The notes below the pieces were generated by a model. It searched no databases, was not told the DNA's origin, and saw only the letters and a program-made list of their open reading frames with translations. Positions 14,470 through 22,897 of a DNA stretch of 64,000 bases are shown piece after piece (within the stretch, counting starts at the first letter, position 1; the number at the start of each line of letters is the position of its first letter). The position numbers and the translations under genes are program-made. This DNA comes from Candidatus Woesearchaeota archaeon. Its GTDB lineage: Archaea > Nanobdellota > Nanobdellia > Woesearchaeales > GW2011-AR4. The stretch lies in contig JACPMX010000006.1 of NCBI GenBank assembly GCA_016185755.1, positions 1-64,000 on the forward strand, in the 5' to 3' direction.

Positions 14470-15135
14470 TCACTCCAGAATCTCCAGAAGTTCCTTTATG
14501 TCATTTATCTCATAATCCGCTTCAGAGCTGCTGGCTGCAGGATTCCCGTATCTTGCAAAACAGGTGAGCATTCCAAGCCTTTTCGCGCCTTTAATGTCTC
14601 TCTCAGGCCTGTCGCCAACCATCAGGCATTGGCCGGCTTTAATCTTAAGCCTTTTGAAAGCTATCTTGAACGGCTTCGTGCTTGGCTTGAACTCTTTTGT
14701 ATCTTCGTAAGTCACCACCACATCAAACAGGTGGTTTATCTTCATGGAGACAAGCCTTATCCATGCCTTCAGCCTTGGAGCGTCCGATACAATGGCAAGC
14801 TTTATCCCCCTTCTTTTGATATCAAACAAGACTTCGCTCACATGGGGGTAAGGCTCAAGAAAGCCTGATCTCACTCTTCTGTATGCAACTATCCCGCTTG
14901 CCAAAACTTCATAATCGATTTTTTTTGCCATCCTTTTGAGAAATTTCTGGAATATTGTCTTTTTTTCAAGCCCATATTTGTCATAAAGCCTGAAAAGCTC
15001 CTTCATTGCCTTTTCCTTGTTTACGTTCAAGCCTGCCCCTATCATTGCGGTTACGGCAGCATCGCAGCTTAGCTTCTTCATGGTCATGAAATCAATGAGC
15101 GTGTTGTCAAGGTCAAAGATTACTGCTTTAATCAT
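14470..15135 (-). CDS. HAD-superfamily hydrolase
   Basis: A protein of 221 residues from the ATG at 15135, chosen because TTTAAATATG lies ~25 nt upstream and the hydrolase motif follows directly; a longer frame of 11 more codons is open. Motif I is VIFDLDNTLIDF with the nucleophilic Asp, motif II lies in AIVSDAPRLKAW, motif III is the Lys of EFKPSTKPF, and motif IV is MVGDRPERDIKGAKRLG. A helical cap (~15-90) marks it as subclass I, phosphoglycolate-phosphatase or haloacid-dehalogenase like. The substrate cannot be told. It stands alone. Confidence 0.9.
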   Translation of the reverse strand: MIKAVIFDLDNTLIDFMTMKKLSCDAAVTAMIGAGLNVNKEKAMKELFRLYDKYGLEKKTIFQKFLKRMAKKIDYEVLASGIVAYRRVRSGFLEPYPHVSEVLFDIKRRGIKLAIVSDAPRLKAWIRLVSMKINHLFDVVVTYEDTKEFKPSTKPFKIAFKRLKIKAGQCLMVGDRPERDIKGAKRLGMLTCFARYGNPAASSSEADYEINDIKELLEILE

Positions 15136-15312
15136 AAGAATGGAATATGCATCTGCATATTTAAACATATTGAAGAAGGATATCTTAAAAATACTGCGTG
15201 TACTGTTATAATATTCCTATAATTTTGCTGCCGTCGTGCCATTTTTTAATCAAGGGATGATTAATAAGTTTATTCAAAAGCTTTAAAAATCAACTTCTAT
15301 AACTAAATCCCA

Positions 15313-16383
15313 ATGGAAACGCTTGAGGCTGTTAAATGGCTTAAAGAGCGCAATCTTTACGACTTGTCATCAAAGGCAGCGCTGTCGCTTAGGAAAGTTT
15401 TCACCCCATGCCTTGCCGTGAAGGACGAGAAAGTTCTGATAGTGGGGGACATGGGCTACGAAAACAGGAATGTGGCTGCAGTCCTCTCCGGAGCATATTA
15501 CCTTGCAGCCGAGCATCTAAAGCTCGATGCCAAGTTGATTCTTCAGGATGCAAAGTCAAGAGGCGACATATCCGATGAGGATGTGGTAAAAAGCCTTTCC
15601 GAGCTTAAATCAGGAAACATAATAATCCTCAACATGTCAGACAAGCTTGGAAATATACAGGAGCTCGGCAAGAGCTTCAGGAGATGGGTGGCAAAGAAAA
15701 ATCACCGCTTTGTGTCTGCAATGAGCCTCGGAGACCTGGCTACGAGCAATATTGAATTGATAATGCAGGCAATCGATGTCAATTACAAGCCGCTGCAGGT
15801 GCATCACGAGGAAATAAGGCAGAGGCTGGAAAGAGCAAAAGAAATCCATATAACAACGCCTGCAGGAACGGACTTCTACTATGACAAAACAGGCATAAAA
15901 GCCATAGCAGCCGACGGCAATTACACAATGCCGGGCCGCGGCGGGAACCTGCCCGCAGGAGAAGTTTATTCCCCGCCAAACGGCAAAAAAATAGGGGGGA
16001 AAGTGGTGATCGACGGCAGCTCGAGAACGCACGAGCATACGATTCTGATAAAAAAGCCGATAGAGCTGACGATAGAGAATGGGAATATAACAGAAATAAA
16101 AGGTAATGAAGAGGCAAAGCAGCTTGAAAATGCCTTGAAATGGGCAGCTTCTGTCGCAAAAAATCCCGGCAACGTGAGAAGGATTTGCGAGCTTGGAATC
16201 GGGCTGAACCCGAGGGCGCAGATTATAGGGGCGATGATAGTGGATGACAAGACTCTGGGCACAGCCCATATAGGAATAGGCTCAAACTACTGGTTCGGGG
16301 GGAGCATATACGCGATAATCCACCTTGACCAGGTGTTCAAGAACCCTTCAATATATCTGGACGGGGAACTGCTAAAGATATAG
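15313..16383 (+). CDS. M29-like aminopeptidase (leucyl aminopeptidase / aminopeptidase T family)
   Basis: A 356-residue member of the thermophilic metallo-aminopeptidase family, which removes N-terminal residues from peptides using two metal ions. Visible conserved blocks in the C-terminal half are GNLPAGEVYSPP, ELGIGLNPRAQI, GTAHIGIGSNYWFGG and HLDQVFKNPSIYLDGE, containing the Glu and His metal ligands. The N-terminal half is a Rossmann-like domain (KVLIVGDMGYENR). TATA-like TTTAAAAATC is ~25 nt before the ATG. It is monocistronic, with the tiny gene beyond its 3' end on the opposite strand. Confidence 0.88.
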   Translation: METLEAVKWLKERNLYDLSSKAALSLRKVFTPCLAVKDEKVLIVGDMGYENRNVAAVLSGAYYLAAEHLKLDAKLILQDAKSRGDISDEDVVKSLSELKSGNIIILNMSDKLGNIQELGKSFRRWVAKKNHRFVSAMSLGDLATSNIELIMQAIDVNYKPLQVHHEEIRQRLERAKEIHITTPAGTDFYYDKTGIKAIAADGNYTMPGRGGNLPAGEVYSPPNGKKIGGKVVIDGSSRTHEHTILIKKPIELTIENGNITEIKGNEEAKQLENALKWAASVAKNPGNVRRICELGIGLNPRAQIIGAMIVDDKTLGTAHIGIGSNYWFGGSIYAIIHLDQVFKNPSIYLDGELLKI

Positions 16384-16482
16384 TCACTCTTCCTCCTTTT
16401 GCATCCATTTTGGCAGCTCAATTTCAGGGTATTTCTTGTCAGAAACTTCAAAATATGACCCTTTTTCCTTTACTCTTTCCAT
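16384..16482 (-). CDS. 32-residue microprotein, unknown
   Basis: The frame reads MERVKEKGSYFEVSDKK then YPEIELPKWMQKEEE. A TATA-like TTTATATAA lies ~28 nt before the ATG, consistent with a leaderless mRNA, and codon composition resembles the neighbouring genes. Its stop abuts that of the convergent aminopeptidase gene. It is charged and has one block of Pro/Trp that looks conserved-protein-like. I do not recognise a family. Confidence 0.55.
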   Translation of the reverse strand: MERVKEKGSYFEVSDKKYPEIELPKWMQKEEE

Positions 16483-16684
16483 TGGACAAAAGTAATCTTC
16501 CGAATTATATAAACATTGTTTAGTAAGGCATAGTGACTACAGATACTTGAATCATCATTAGAAAGTATTAAAAACAATATGGAAAAATAAGATATTAGAC
16601 AAACTCAATAATAAATATTTTAAAAACCGAGAGCGGCTTTGGGACGCAATCACGCTAAAAGTTAACCGCATTTAGAAAAATAAA

Positions 16685-17029
16685 ATGCCGTACAAACAAG
16701 TGATATTAGTCAGGGAAGATTTGAAATTGCCGAAAGGCAAGATGGCAGCGCAATGCAGCCATGCTTCTGTGGACGCTGCTTTGAAATCCGATAAAAAGCT
16801 GGTGGAAAACTGGAAAAAAGATGGCGGCAAAAAAATAGTCCTGAAGGTTTCAAATGAAAAAGAGATGTTTAAGTACAAGCAGATGGCTGAAGACAACGGA
16901 TTAAAAACAGCCCTGATAACGGACGCAGGGCATACAGTTGTGGAGCCAGGCACCATAACCTGCTTGGGCATAGGGCCTGATCTGGAGGAGAAAATTGATG
17001 AGGTCACAGGCAAATTGAAGATGATGTAG
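16685..17029 (+). CDS. pth2: Peptidyl-tRNA hydrolase Pth2
   Basis: A 114-residue enzyme that frees tRNA from stalled peptidyl-tRNA, of the archaeal/eukaryotic type unrelated to bacterial Pth. The signature is complete: KQVILVREDLKLPKGKMAAQ, QCSHASVDAAL, IVLKVSNEKEM, ALITDAGHTVVEPGTITCLGIGP. The Lys, His and Asp of these motifs form the active site in characterised relatives. The mRNA seems to have a leader of about 45 nt after TATA-like TATTTTAAAAACC, with GC-rich imperfect hairpins but no assigned element. Confidence 0.97.
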   Translation: MPYKQVILVREDLKLPKGKMAAQCSHASVDAALKSDKKLVENWKKDGGKKIVLKVSNEKEMFKYKQMAEDNGLKTALITDAGHTVVEPGTITCLGIGPDLEEKIDEVTGKLKMM

Positions 17030-17062
17030 AGTTTAATAACAATTTTCTACAAAGAAGATGTG

Positions 17063-17341
17063 TCAATTTGTTTGATCCCTTTTAAAATAATTAGCCCCAA
17101 CCAGCCAGGCAAACATACCTCCATTAAAACCAACATCATATTCATGCTGGTCAGCTGGATTGGAGAATCTCCTATGTTCATTTCTTGAATAAGCATCGCA
17201 AAATCCTCGGCAAAGTTTTGTTTCCCTTAAAAGTGGCCTTCCATCAACATCGGTTTTTGTAGAAAACCCTTTTCGTCTTGCAAATTCTATATAGGCTTTT
17301 TCTTCTAATAGAATTGGTGGCACACTTGCAGTAGCAGTCAT
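17063..17341 (-). CDS. Hypothetical 92-residue protein
   Basis: A soluble protein beginning MTATASVPPILLEEKAYIEF and containing a Cys pair (KLCRGFCDAYSRNEHRRF) and a C-terminal FNGGMFAWLVGANYF. TATA-like TTTAAATAATAACC lies upstream, ~20-30 nt from the ATG. The base composition is slightly more AT-rich than that of the surrounding conserved genes. No family is recognised. It lies between pth2 and the tRNA-Lys gene. Confidence 0.55.
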   Translation of the reverse strand: MTATASVPPILLEEKAYIEFARRKGFSTKTDVDGRPLLRETKLCRGFCDAYSRNEHRRFSNPADQHEYDVGFNGGMFAWLVGANYFKRDQTN

Positions 17342-17419
17342 TCTTTTTGTGAAGTAGGTTATTATTTAAAAATCTTTGTAGTTACATTTTTAAACCATTC
17401 ACTTCTTCTTTTGTTACTT

Positions 17420-17494
17420 GGGCCCATAGCTCAGCCTGCTTAGAGCACCTGACTCTTAATCAGGGGGTCGCGGGTTGAAATCCCGTTGGGCCCA
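17420..17494 (+). tRNA. tRNA-Lys (anticodon CTT)
   Basis: A full cloverleaf without intron: acceptor GGGCCCA/TGGGCCC, D-stem GCTC/GAGC, anticodon stem CCTGA/TCAGG with loop CTCTTAA (anticodon CTT), T-stem GCGGG/CCCGT with loop TTGAAAT, discriminator A, no CCA. The T-loop has A in place of the usual C at its third-fourth position (TTGAAAT rather than TTCGAAT). The last 15 bases are repeated at 17564-17578. Confidence 0.92.
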
Positions 17495-17604
17495 TTTTAT
17501 TTATCCGTGCAATCGCAGATTGCACCTGTTTCCGCACTCAACTGACGGAACAGTTGGTTCGATATCCCGTTGGGCCCACTATTTTTAATTAAATCACAGA
17601 AAAA
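17495..17604. repeat. Duplicated tRNA-Lys 3' end plus hairpin element
   Basis: ATCCCGTTGGGCCCA, the last 15 bases of tRNA-Lys (17480-17494), recurs exactly at 17564-17578, preceded by a T-loop-like GTTGGTTCGAT that no longer makes a T-stem. Between them lie two hairpins: GTGCAATC-GCA-GATTGCAC (17507-17525) and CTGTTTCCG...CGGAACAG. Read on the minus strand, the first is followed by GGATAAATAAAA and preceded by GAGTGCGG, which fits the dispersed element seen at 9012, 9095 and 51679. The tRNA-end repeat could be an old attachment-site scar or a decayed duplicate tRNA. Confidence 0.65.
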
Positions 17605-17790
17605 TCATTTGATTTTCTTCGGCTTAGGCACTTTAGCCCCTTTCTTTCTTGCTTCTGAAAGGCCTATCGCAATGGCCTGCTTCCTGCTCTTCACTTTTTC
17701 TCCGCTTCTGCCGCTCTTGAGCTTGCCTCTCTTGTACTTGTGCATTGCTTCTTTTACTGTCTTCTGGGCTTTTTTGCCGTATTTTGCCAT
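17605..17790 (-). CDS. DUF6496-type small basic protein
   Basis: A 61-residue protein beginning MAKYGKKAQKTVKEAMHKYK and ending KKGAKVPKPKKIK. About a third of its residues are Lys or Arg. The pattern KYKRGKLKSGRSGEKVKSRKQAIAIGLSEARK (here quoted in parts: RGKLKSG, VKSRKQAIAIGLSEA) is typical of the DUF6496 family of short nucleic-acid-binding-like proteins. I chose the ATG at 17790; the frame is open six codons further. Function is unknown; nucleic-acid binding is inferred from charge. Confidence 0.8.
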   Translation of the reverse strand: MAKYGKKAQKTVKEAMHKYKRGKLKSGRSGEKVKSRKQAIAIGLSEARKKGAKVPKPKKIK

Positions 17791-17854
17791 TTGCAACAAC
17801 GCTCTCAAAGAAACAAATGTTTAAAAAATTATATTTACATAAGTTATATTGGAA

Positions 17855-18523
17855 TCAGCTGGAATTTTTATTTTTCAGGAGCTCATGGAGCGCATTATAG
17901 GCTCTCATGGAGTCTTCATTGCCAAGGATAAATGTAAGCTCTGTCATTGTTGAGACTATTTCATAAATATTTATGTTCTCCCACGCAAGCTTCCTGACGG
18001 CATTGAATATCACGCCCGGCGTGCTGTAAAAATCGTTGGAATTGAATACAATGGCGAGGGCCACAAGATTGCTTTGCTTTGCCAGTATCTTCTCTCCGGA
18101 AAGAAACTTTGCAAGCCTGCCCCTGTATTTTTCATTCACTATTATGCTGACTTCATTGTTGCCTACAATGACGTTCAATGTGTCGCCCCTTTCAAAATTC
18201 ACCAGATTGTAGATGTTTTTCAGCTTGGCCAGAAGGCTCTGCGACTTTACAATGGAAAAATCAGCTATGCTTGTTTTTACTATTATTTCTCCGGAATAGT
18301 CAAACGAGCTTGCGCTTTTCCTTTGCTGTGAAATTTGCTCTGAGTAGCGCCTTAGCGCCATCACAACAGCTGCGTGCCTTGCCTTTTTTCCAAGCTCCTG
18401 CTCTATCTTCGGCAGCATCTGCTCTGCAAGGTTGCCGAAGCTTATTATCCTGCTGCCCAAAGCCTCCTCTACAAAAGGCTGCCCGCTTACGATTTTCTTG
18501 ACTATGTGGCTTATTGTTACCAT
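17855..18523 (-). CDS. ACT-domain protein, probable amino-acid-responsive regulator
   Basis: A 222-residue protein. The N-terminal ~85 residues are helical (VTISHIVKKIVSGQPFVEEAL), perhaps a DNA-binding or dimerising domain; the rest contains two ACT-like halves, the last with TPGVIFNAVRKLAWENINIYEIVSTMTEL, very close to the C-terminal ACT domain of aspartate kinases, which binds lysine or threonine. It is divergent from the dap-lysC-asd operon with a TATA-rich gap (TTTATATAATATATAAATG) between, so it may sense lysine or threonine and control that operon (inference). No catalytic domain is present. Confidence 0.75.
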   Translation of the reverse strand: MVTISHIVKKIVSGQPFVEEALGSRIISFGNLAEQMLPKIEQELGKKARHAAVVMALRRYSEQISQQRKSASSFDYSGEIIVKTSIADFSIVKSQSLLAKLKNIYNLVNFERGDTLNVIVGNNEVSIIVNEKYRGRLAKFLSGEKILAKQSNLVALAIVFNSNDFYSTPGVIFNAVRKLAWENINIYEIVSTMTELTFILGNEDSMRAYNALHELLKNKNSS

Positions 18524-18584
18524 GCTATTTTGTTATTATAATAACATAATGTTTATATAATATATAAATGTTACTATCCAGCCT

Positions 18585-18686
18585 GTGAGTAAAACCAATG
18601 CGAAAATGAAACCGGGAAAACATGAGCGGGAGCTTGAATCATCAGCTGATTCAACAGACCTAATGTCGGAATTTTTAGAGAAGTGA
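18585..18686 (+). CDS. 33-residue microprotein upstream of dapB
   Basis: A short frame from GTG (SKTNAKMKPGKHERELESS... to MSEFLEK) lying ~28 nt downstream of TTTATATAATATATAAATG. A later ATG gives a 26-residue version. It ends 45 bases before dapB. The sequence is hydrophilic and not repetitive. It could be a small antitoxin-like protein or the leader peptide of the lysine operon; it is not rich in Lys or Thr codons in a way that would suggest attenuation. Confidence 0.4.
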   Translation: MSKTNAKMKPGKHERELESSADSTDLMSEFLEK

Positions 18687-18731
18687 TTTGGATAGGTTTT
18701 TATCTAGGCATTTTTTCTGTTCAGGAATAAA

Positions 18732-19484
18732 ATGAAAATAGCTATAATTGGTTACGGGAACATGGGGCACGAGATTGAAAAGGCTGCAATAGCCAGGGGA
18801 ATTGCCGTAAAATCCATCATAGACCCCAATGAAAAGAATGCAACCCACAGGGAAATAAATGAGGAATCCATGCGCGATGTCGATGTATGCATTGACTTTA
18901 CAAGCCCTGATGCAGCAATCAGCAATGTAGTGAAAATTTCAAAATTCAGTAAAAACATAGTTATTGGCACTACTGGGTGGCATAACAAGATTGGAGAAGT
19001 GAAAAGGATAGTAATTAAGAACAATATAGGGCTGGTATATTCCTCGAATTTTTCTATAGGCGTTAACATCTTCCTCAAAATAATCGAGAATGCAGCCAGG
19101 ATCATGAATAAGATTGAGGACTACGATGTATATGGCTATGAGCTGCATCATAACAAGAAGGTAGACAGCCCAAGCGGCACCGCAAAAACAATAGGTGATA
19201 TTTTAATAAAGAACATCAAAAGGAAAAGCAATCTGGTTTTTGACAGGATGGGCAGGAAGATCAGCCCAAGCGAGCTTCATTTTGCATCTGTTCGCGCCGG
19301 CTCCATTCCAGGAACCCATGTAGTCGGGTTTGACAGCGTTGCAGACACTATTGAATTGAAGCACACAGCGAGAAACCGGGAAGGTTTTGCTGTAGGAGCA
19401 TTGATGGCAGCGCAGTGGATATATCGTAAAAAAGGATTTTACAATATTAATGACATGATGGAAAACATTATTGGAGGAAAATAA
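18732..19484 (+). CDS. dapB: 4-hydroxy-tetrahydrodipicolinate reductase DapB
   Basis: A 250-residue enzyme reducing the DapA product to tetrahydrodipicolinate with NAD(P)H, second step of the DAP branch. Visible are the nucleotide-binding IAIIGYGNMGHEIEKAA (1-18), VCIDFTSPDAAISN, VIGTTGW, the catalytic-site block YGYELHHNKKVDSPSGTAKTI with the conserved His-His/Lys, and RAGSIPGTHVVGFDS. Length is normal. TATA-like GTTTTTATC lies ~28 nt before the ATG. It starts a six-gene operon; dapA begins two bases after its stop. Confidence 0.96.
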   Translation: MKIAIIGYGNMGHEIEKAAIARGIAVKSIIDPNEKNATHREINEESMRDVDVCIDFTSPDAAISNVVKISKFSKNIVIGTTGWHNKIGEVKRIVIKNNIGLVYSSNFSIGVNIFLKIIENAARIMNKIEDYDVYGYELHHNKKVDSPSGTAKTIGDILIKNIKRKSNLVFDRMGRKISPSELHFASVRAGSIPGTHVVGFDSVADTIELKHTARNREGFAVGALMAAQWIYRKKGFYNINDMMENIIGGK

Positions 19485-19486
19485 AA

Positions 19487-20365
19487 ATGTTCAAGGGAGC
19501 TATAACGGCGATTGTAACCCCTTTTACCGAAAAAGGCGATGTTGATGTACTGGCATTAAAGAAATTAGTGGAATTTCAGGTAAAAAACAGCATAGACGGC
19601 ATAGTTCCGTGCGGCACAACAGGGGAGAGCCCGACTCTTGACTACGACGAGCACGACAAAGTGATAGAAATAGTTATTGATGCCGCAAACGGCAAAGTTC
19701 CCGTAATCGCAGGCACCGGAAGCAACTCAGCAAGGGAAGCCATTGAAATGACAAGGCATGCCGCCGATGCAGGAGCAGACGCATCTTTGCAGGTATGCCC
19801 CTATTATAACAAGCCTACACAGGAAGGCCTGTACAGGCATTTCAGCGCAATTGCAAAATCCGTTGACCTTCCGATTATAATCTATAACATACAGGGAAGG
19901 ACAGCCGTTAATTTAGAGACATCGACATTGGCAAGGCTTGCAAGAGAGCACTCGAATATTATCGGAGTCAAGGAAGCATCCGGAAACATATCACAAATGA
20001 TGGACGTGATAAATGAGCTGCCAAAAAATTTTGATGTATTGTCAGGCGATGACAACATGACTTTGCCTTTGATGGCGCTTGGAGGCAAGGGGGTAATTTC
20101 TGTTGCAAGCAACATAGTTCCGAAAGAAATACATGATATGGCGCAGCACGCACTAAACGGCGACTTTGAAAAAGCAAAGCATATTCATTTCAAATTGCTT
20201 CCGCTGTTCAAGGGAATCTTTATAGAAACAAACCCCATCCCAATAAAGGCTGCCTTGGCAATGAAGGGCATGATAAAAGAAATTTACAGGCTGCCAATGT
20301 GCGGGATGAAGGCAGAGAACAGGGAAAAATTAAGGAAGATTTTGAAAGGATTAAATATAATTTAG
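19487..20365 (+). CDS. dapA: 4-hydroxy-tetrahydrodipicolinate synthase DapA
   Basis: A 292-residue TIM-barrel aldolase condensing pyruvate with aspartate semialdehyde. The family markers are GAITAIVTPFTEKGDVD, CGTTGESPTLDYDEH, the active-site Tyr in QVCPYYNKPTQEGLYRHF, and the Schiff-base Lys in IIGVKEASGNI (~residue 162). The C-terminal region keeps the usual LSGDDNMTLPLMALGGKGVISVAS block. Second gene of the operon, two bases after dapB. Confidence 0.97.
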   Translation: MFKGAITAIVTPFTEKGDVDVLALKKLVEFQVKNSIDGIVPCGTTGESPTLDYDEHDKVIEIVIDAANGKVPVIAGTGSNSAREAIEMTRHAADAGADASLQVCPYYNKPTQEGLYRHFSAIAKSVDLPIIIYNIQGRTAVNLETSTLARLAREHSNIIGVKEASGNISQMMDVINELPKNFDVLSGDDNMTLPLMALGGKGVISVASNIVPKEIHDMAQHALNGDFEKAKHIHFKLLPLFKGIFIETNPIPIKAALAMKGMIKEIYRLPMCGMKAENREKLRKILKGLNII

Positions 20366-20417
20366 ATTCTATTTGCCTTAACGGCAGCTAAAACATAAAC
20401 AAGGGAGTATCGATCAA

Positions 20418-21680
20418 ATGGCGCAAAAAACATTACCATTCGCCAAACAGAAAATATCGGATATTATAAAAAAATATCCGACGCCTTTTCACATTTATGA
20501 CGAAAAGGCCATTCGGCAGAATGCAAGGAGTTTTCTGAAATCATTTGGAATGCTTGAGGGATTCAGGCAATTTTTTGCTGTAAAGGCAAATCCAAATCCA
20601 TACATAATAAAAATCCTAAAACAAGAGGGAATGGGAGTTGACTGCAGCTCGTTGCCAGAGCTGGAAATAGCTGAAAGGCTTGGATTTAAAGGAGAAGATA
20701 TAATGTTCAGCTCAAATGACACTCCTGCAGGGGAATTCGTGAAGGCAAGGAAGCTCGGCGCAATCATAAACCTTGATGATATAAGCCACATAGATTTTCT
20801 TGAACAATCTGCCGGAATCCCTGACTTGATATGTTTCAGGTATAACCCGGGGCTTGCAAGGAAAGGAAACGATATAATCGGCAAGCCCGAAGAGGCAAAA
20901 TACGGCCTTACAAGGGAGCAGATTATTGAAGCATATAAAATTGCAAAAAGCAAAGGGGCAAAAAGGTTTGGAATGCACACTATGGTGATTTCAAATGAGC
21001 TTAATGAAGATTATTTTATAGAAACAGCGAGAATGATGTTCGAGCTTGCAGTGGAAGTAAACAGGAAAACAGGAATAAGAATTGAATTTGTCAATCTTGG
21101 AGGAGGAATCGGAATTCCATATAAGCCGGAGCAGGAGCCAGTGTCATATGAAAGGATTTCAAAAGGGGTAAAGGATGCCTACAACGATATAATTGTCAGA
21201 AACAAGCTGAACCCGATAAGAATATTCACGGAATGCGGAAGAGTAATCACGGGGCCTTACGGCTATCTTATAACAAAAGTAAGGCACATCAAGCACATCT
21301 ACAGGAATTATGTAGGCACAGATGCAAGCATGGCAAACTTGATGAGACCGGGCATGTATGGGGCTTATCACCACATAACTGTGCTTGGAAAAGAAAATGC
21401 TGCAAAAAATCATATTTATGATGTAACTGGCTCATTGTGCGAGAACAATGACAAGTTTGCAGTTCAAAGAAAGCTGCCTGAGATAGCGCCAGGAGATATT
21501 CTTGTAATACATGAAGCAGGAGCGCATGGGCATGCAATGGGCTTCAATTACAATGGAAAACTGAGGTCAGCAGAGCTTTTGTTGAGAAGCGATGGAACTG
21601 TAAAGCAGATAAGGAGAGCAGAGACAATGGAAGATTATTTTGCAACGCTTGATTTCAAGGGATTAAAGGGATTTGATTAA
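20418..21680 (+). CDS. lysA: Diaminopimelate decarboxylase LysA
   Basis: A 420-residue PLP enzyme of the alanine-racemase fold that decarboxylates diaminopimelate to lysine. PLP-binding Lys is in FFAVKANPNPYI (~residue 57). Other blocks are GVDCSSLPELE, HTMVISNELNEDYF (usually HxGS; here divergent), FVNLGGGIGIPY, the active-site Cys in GSLCENNDKF, and IHEAGAHGHAMGFNYNG. ECGRVITGPYG takes the place of the usual ExGR motif. It lies 52 bases after dapA and three bases before dapL. Its place in the dap operon supports the call over other group IV decarboxylases. Confidence 0.93.
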   Translation: MAQKTLPFAKQKISDIIKKYPTPFHIYDEKAIRQNARSFLKSFGMLEGFRQFFAVKANPNPYIIKILKQEGMGVDCSSLPELEIAERLGFKGEDIMFSSNDTPAGEFVKARKLGAIINLDDISHIDFLEQSAGIPDLICFRYNPGLARKGNDIIGKPEEAKYGLTREQIIEAYKIAKSKGAKRFGMHTMVISNELNEDYFIETARMMFELAVEVNRKTGIRIEFVNLGGGIGIPYKPEQEPVSYERISKGVKDAYNDIIVRNKLNPIRIFTECGRVITGPYGYLITKVRHIKHIYRNYVGTDASMANLMRPGMYGAYHHITVLGKENAAKNHIYDVTGSLCENNDKFAVQRKLPEIAPGDILVIHEAGAHGHAMGFNYNGKLRSAELLLRSDGTVKQIRRAETMEDYFATLDFKGLKGFD

Positions 21681-21682
21681 AA

Positions 21683-22897
21683 ATGGTAAAAAGAAATCCG
21701 AACATGGCAAAGCTGCAGTCAAGCTACTTGTTTCCTGAAATAGCAAGAAGGAAAAATGAATTTCTAGCCAAAAATCCAGGTGCAAAAATAATAAGCCTTG
21801 GAATAGGGGATACAACCCAGCCAATCACACCCCATATCATGAAAGGACTGTCTGGTGAAGTTTCAAGGCTGGGGACAAAGAAAGGCTACACAGGATACGG
21901 GGCGGAGCAGGGATTGAAGGAGCTAAGGGACAAGATTGCAGAAAAGATGTATGATGGATTGATTGAAGGAGACGAGGTTTTTGTCTCAGACGGGGCAAAG
22001 CCCGATACAGCAAGGCTGCAGGTGCTTTTCGGCAGCAATGCGACTATAGCAGTTCAGGACCCGTCTTACCCTGTTTATGTGGACAGCAGCGTAATCCTTG
22101 GGCAGACAGGAAGCTATAACCAAGAAAAATCCCAGTTCGACGGAATTGAATACATGGAATGCACCCCTGAAAATAATTTTTTCCCCGACTTAAGAAAAGC
22201 AAGAAGAACAGACATTATTTTCTTTTGCAATCCGAATAATCCGACAGGCGCAGCTGTTAATGCCAAACAATTGAGGGAGCTTGTGAATTTTGCCAGAAAA
22301 AACAATTCAATCATTGTTTATGATTCAGCGTACAGCCAATTTATTTCAGATAAAAACCTTCCAAGGTCGATTTATGAGATTGACGGCGCAAAGGAAGTTG
22401 CAATAGAAATCAGCTCCTTTTCAAAGCCGATTGGATTTACAGGGGTCAGGCTGGGATGGACGGTAATCCCCAATGAGCTCAAATTCGAGGATGGTACATC
22501 AGTCAATAAAGACTGGAACAGGATAATGACAACCCTGTTTAATGGAGCTTCGAATATAGCGCAGCAAGGCGCTTTAAGCGCATTGGATGAAAAAGGCATG
22601 AAGGAAATGAAGCAGACTATCTCATATTATCTTGAAAATGCAGGCATAATAAGGGCTTCAATGGAAAAGCTTGGATATGAGGTTTATGGAGGGGTGCATG
22701 CGCCGTATCTTTGGGTTAGGATCCCAGGAAAAACATCATGGCAGGCATTTGAGGAATTCCTTGGCAAGGCCCACCTTGTAACAATACCCGGTATTGGGTT
22801 CGGGCCATCTGGGGAGGGCTTTCTCAGGCTAAGCGCCCTTGGACATAGGGAAGAAGTAAAGGAAGCAGTAAAAAGAATCGAGAGGCTGATGAAATGA
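21683..22897 (+). CDS. dapL: LL-diaminopimelate aminotransferase DapL
   Basis: A 404-residue fold-type I PLP aminotransferase converting tetrahydrodipicolinate directly to LL-DAP, replacing the DapD/C/E steps. Visible: ISLGIGDTTQPITPHI, TGYGAEQGLKELRDKIAE, VFVSDGAKPDTARLQ, FFCNPNNPTGAAV with the conserved NPNNPTG, the PLP Lys in ISSFSKPIGFTGVRLGWT, and a C-terminal GIGFGPSGEGFLRLSAL. The match to the DapL subfamily, rather than a general aspartate aminotransferase, rests on SDGAKPDTARLQ and the operon. Its stop overlaps the lysC start as ATGA. Confidence 0.95.
   Translation: MVKRNPNMAKLQSSYLFPEIARRKNEFLAKNPGAKIISLGIGDTTQPITPHIMKGLSGEVSRLGTKKGYTGYGAEQGLKELRDKIAEKMYDGLIEGDEVFVSDGAKPDTARLQVLFGSNATIAVQDPSYPVYVDSSVILGQTGSYNQEKSQFDGIEYMECTPENNFFPDLRKARRTDIIFFCNPNNPTGAAVNAKQLRELVNFARKNNSIIVYDSAYSQFISDKNLPRSIYEIDGAKEVAIEISSFSKPIGFTGVRLGWTVIPNELKFEDGTSVNKDWNRIMTTLFNGASNIAQQGALSALDEKGMKEMKQTISYYLENAGIIRASMEKLGYEVYGGVHAPYLWVRIPGKTSWQAFEEFLGKAHLVTIPGIGFGPSGEGFLRLSALGHREEVKEAVKRIERLMK

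Noticed and set aside
15637-16269. Open frame on the minus strand opposite the aminopeptidase
   Set aside because: It is rich in Cys, His and Arg with no domain and lies wholly inside a well-supported gene; a codon-bias shadow.
16500-16560. Box C/D RNA suggested by AATGATGATT on the minus strand
   Set aside because: No CTGA box at the right distance and no terminal stem.
17495-17578. A second tRNA or split tRNA 3' half after tRNA-Lys
   Set aside because: The T-stem cannot form (GTTGG against TCCCG), and no matching 5' half is seen.
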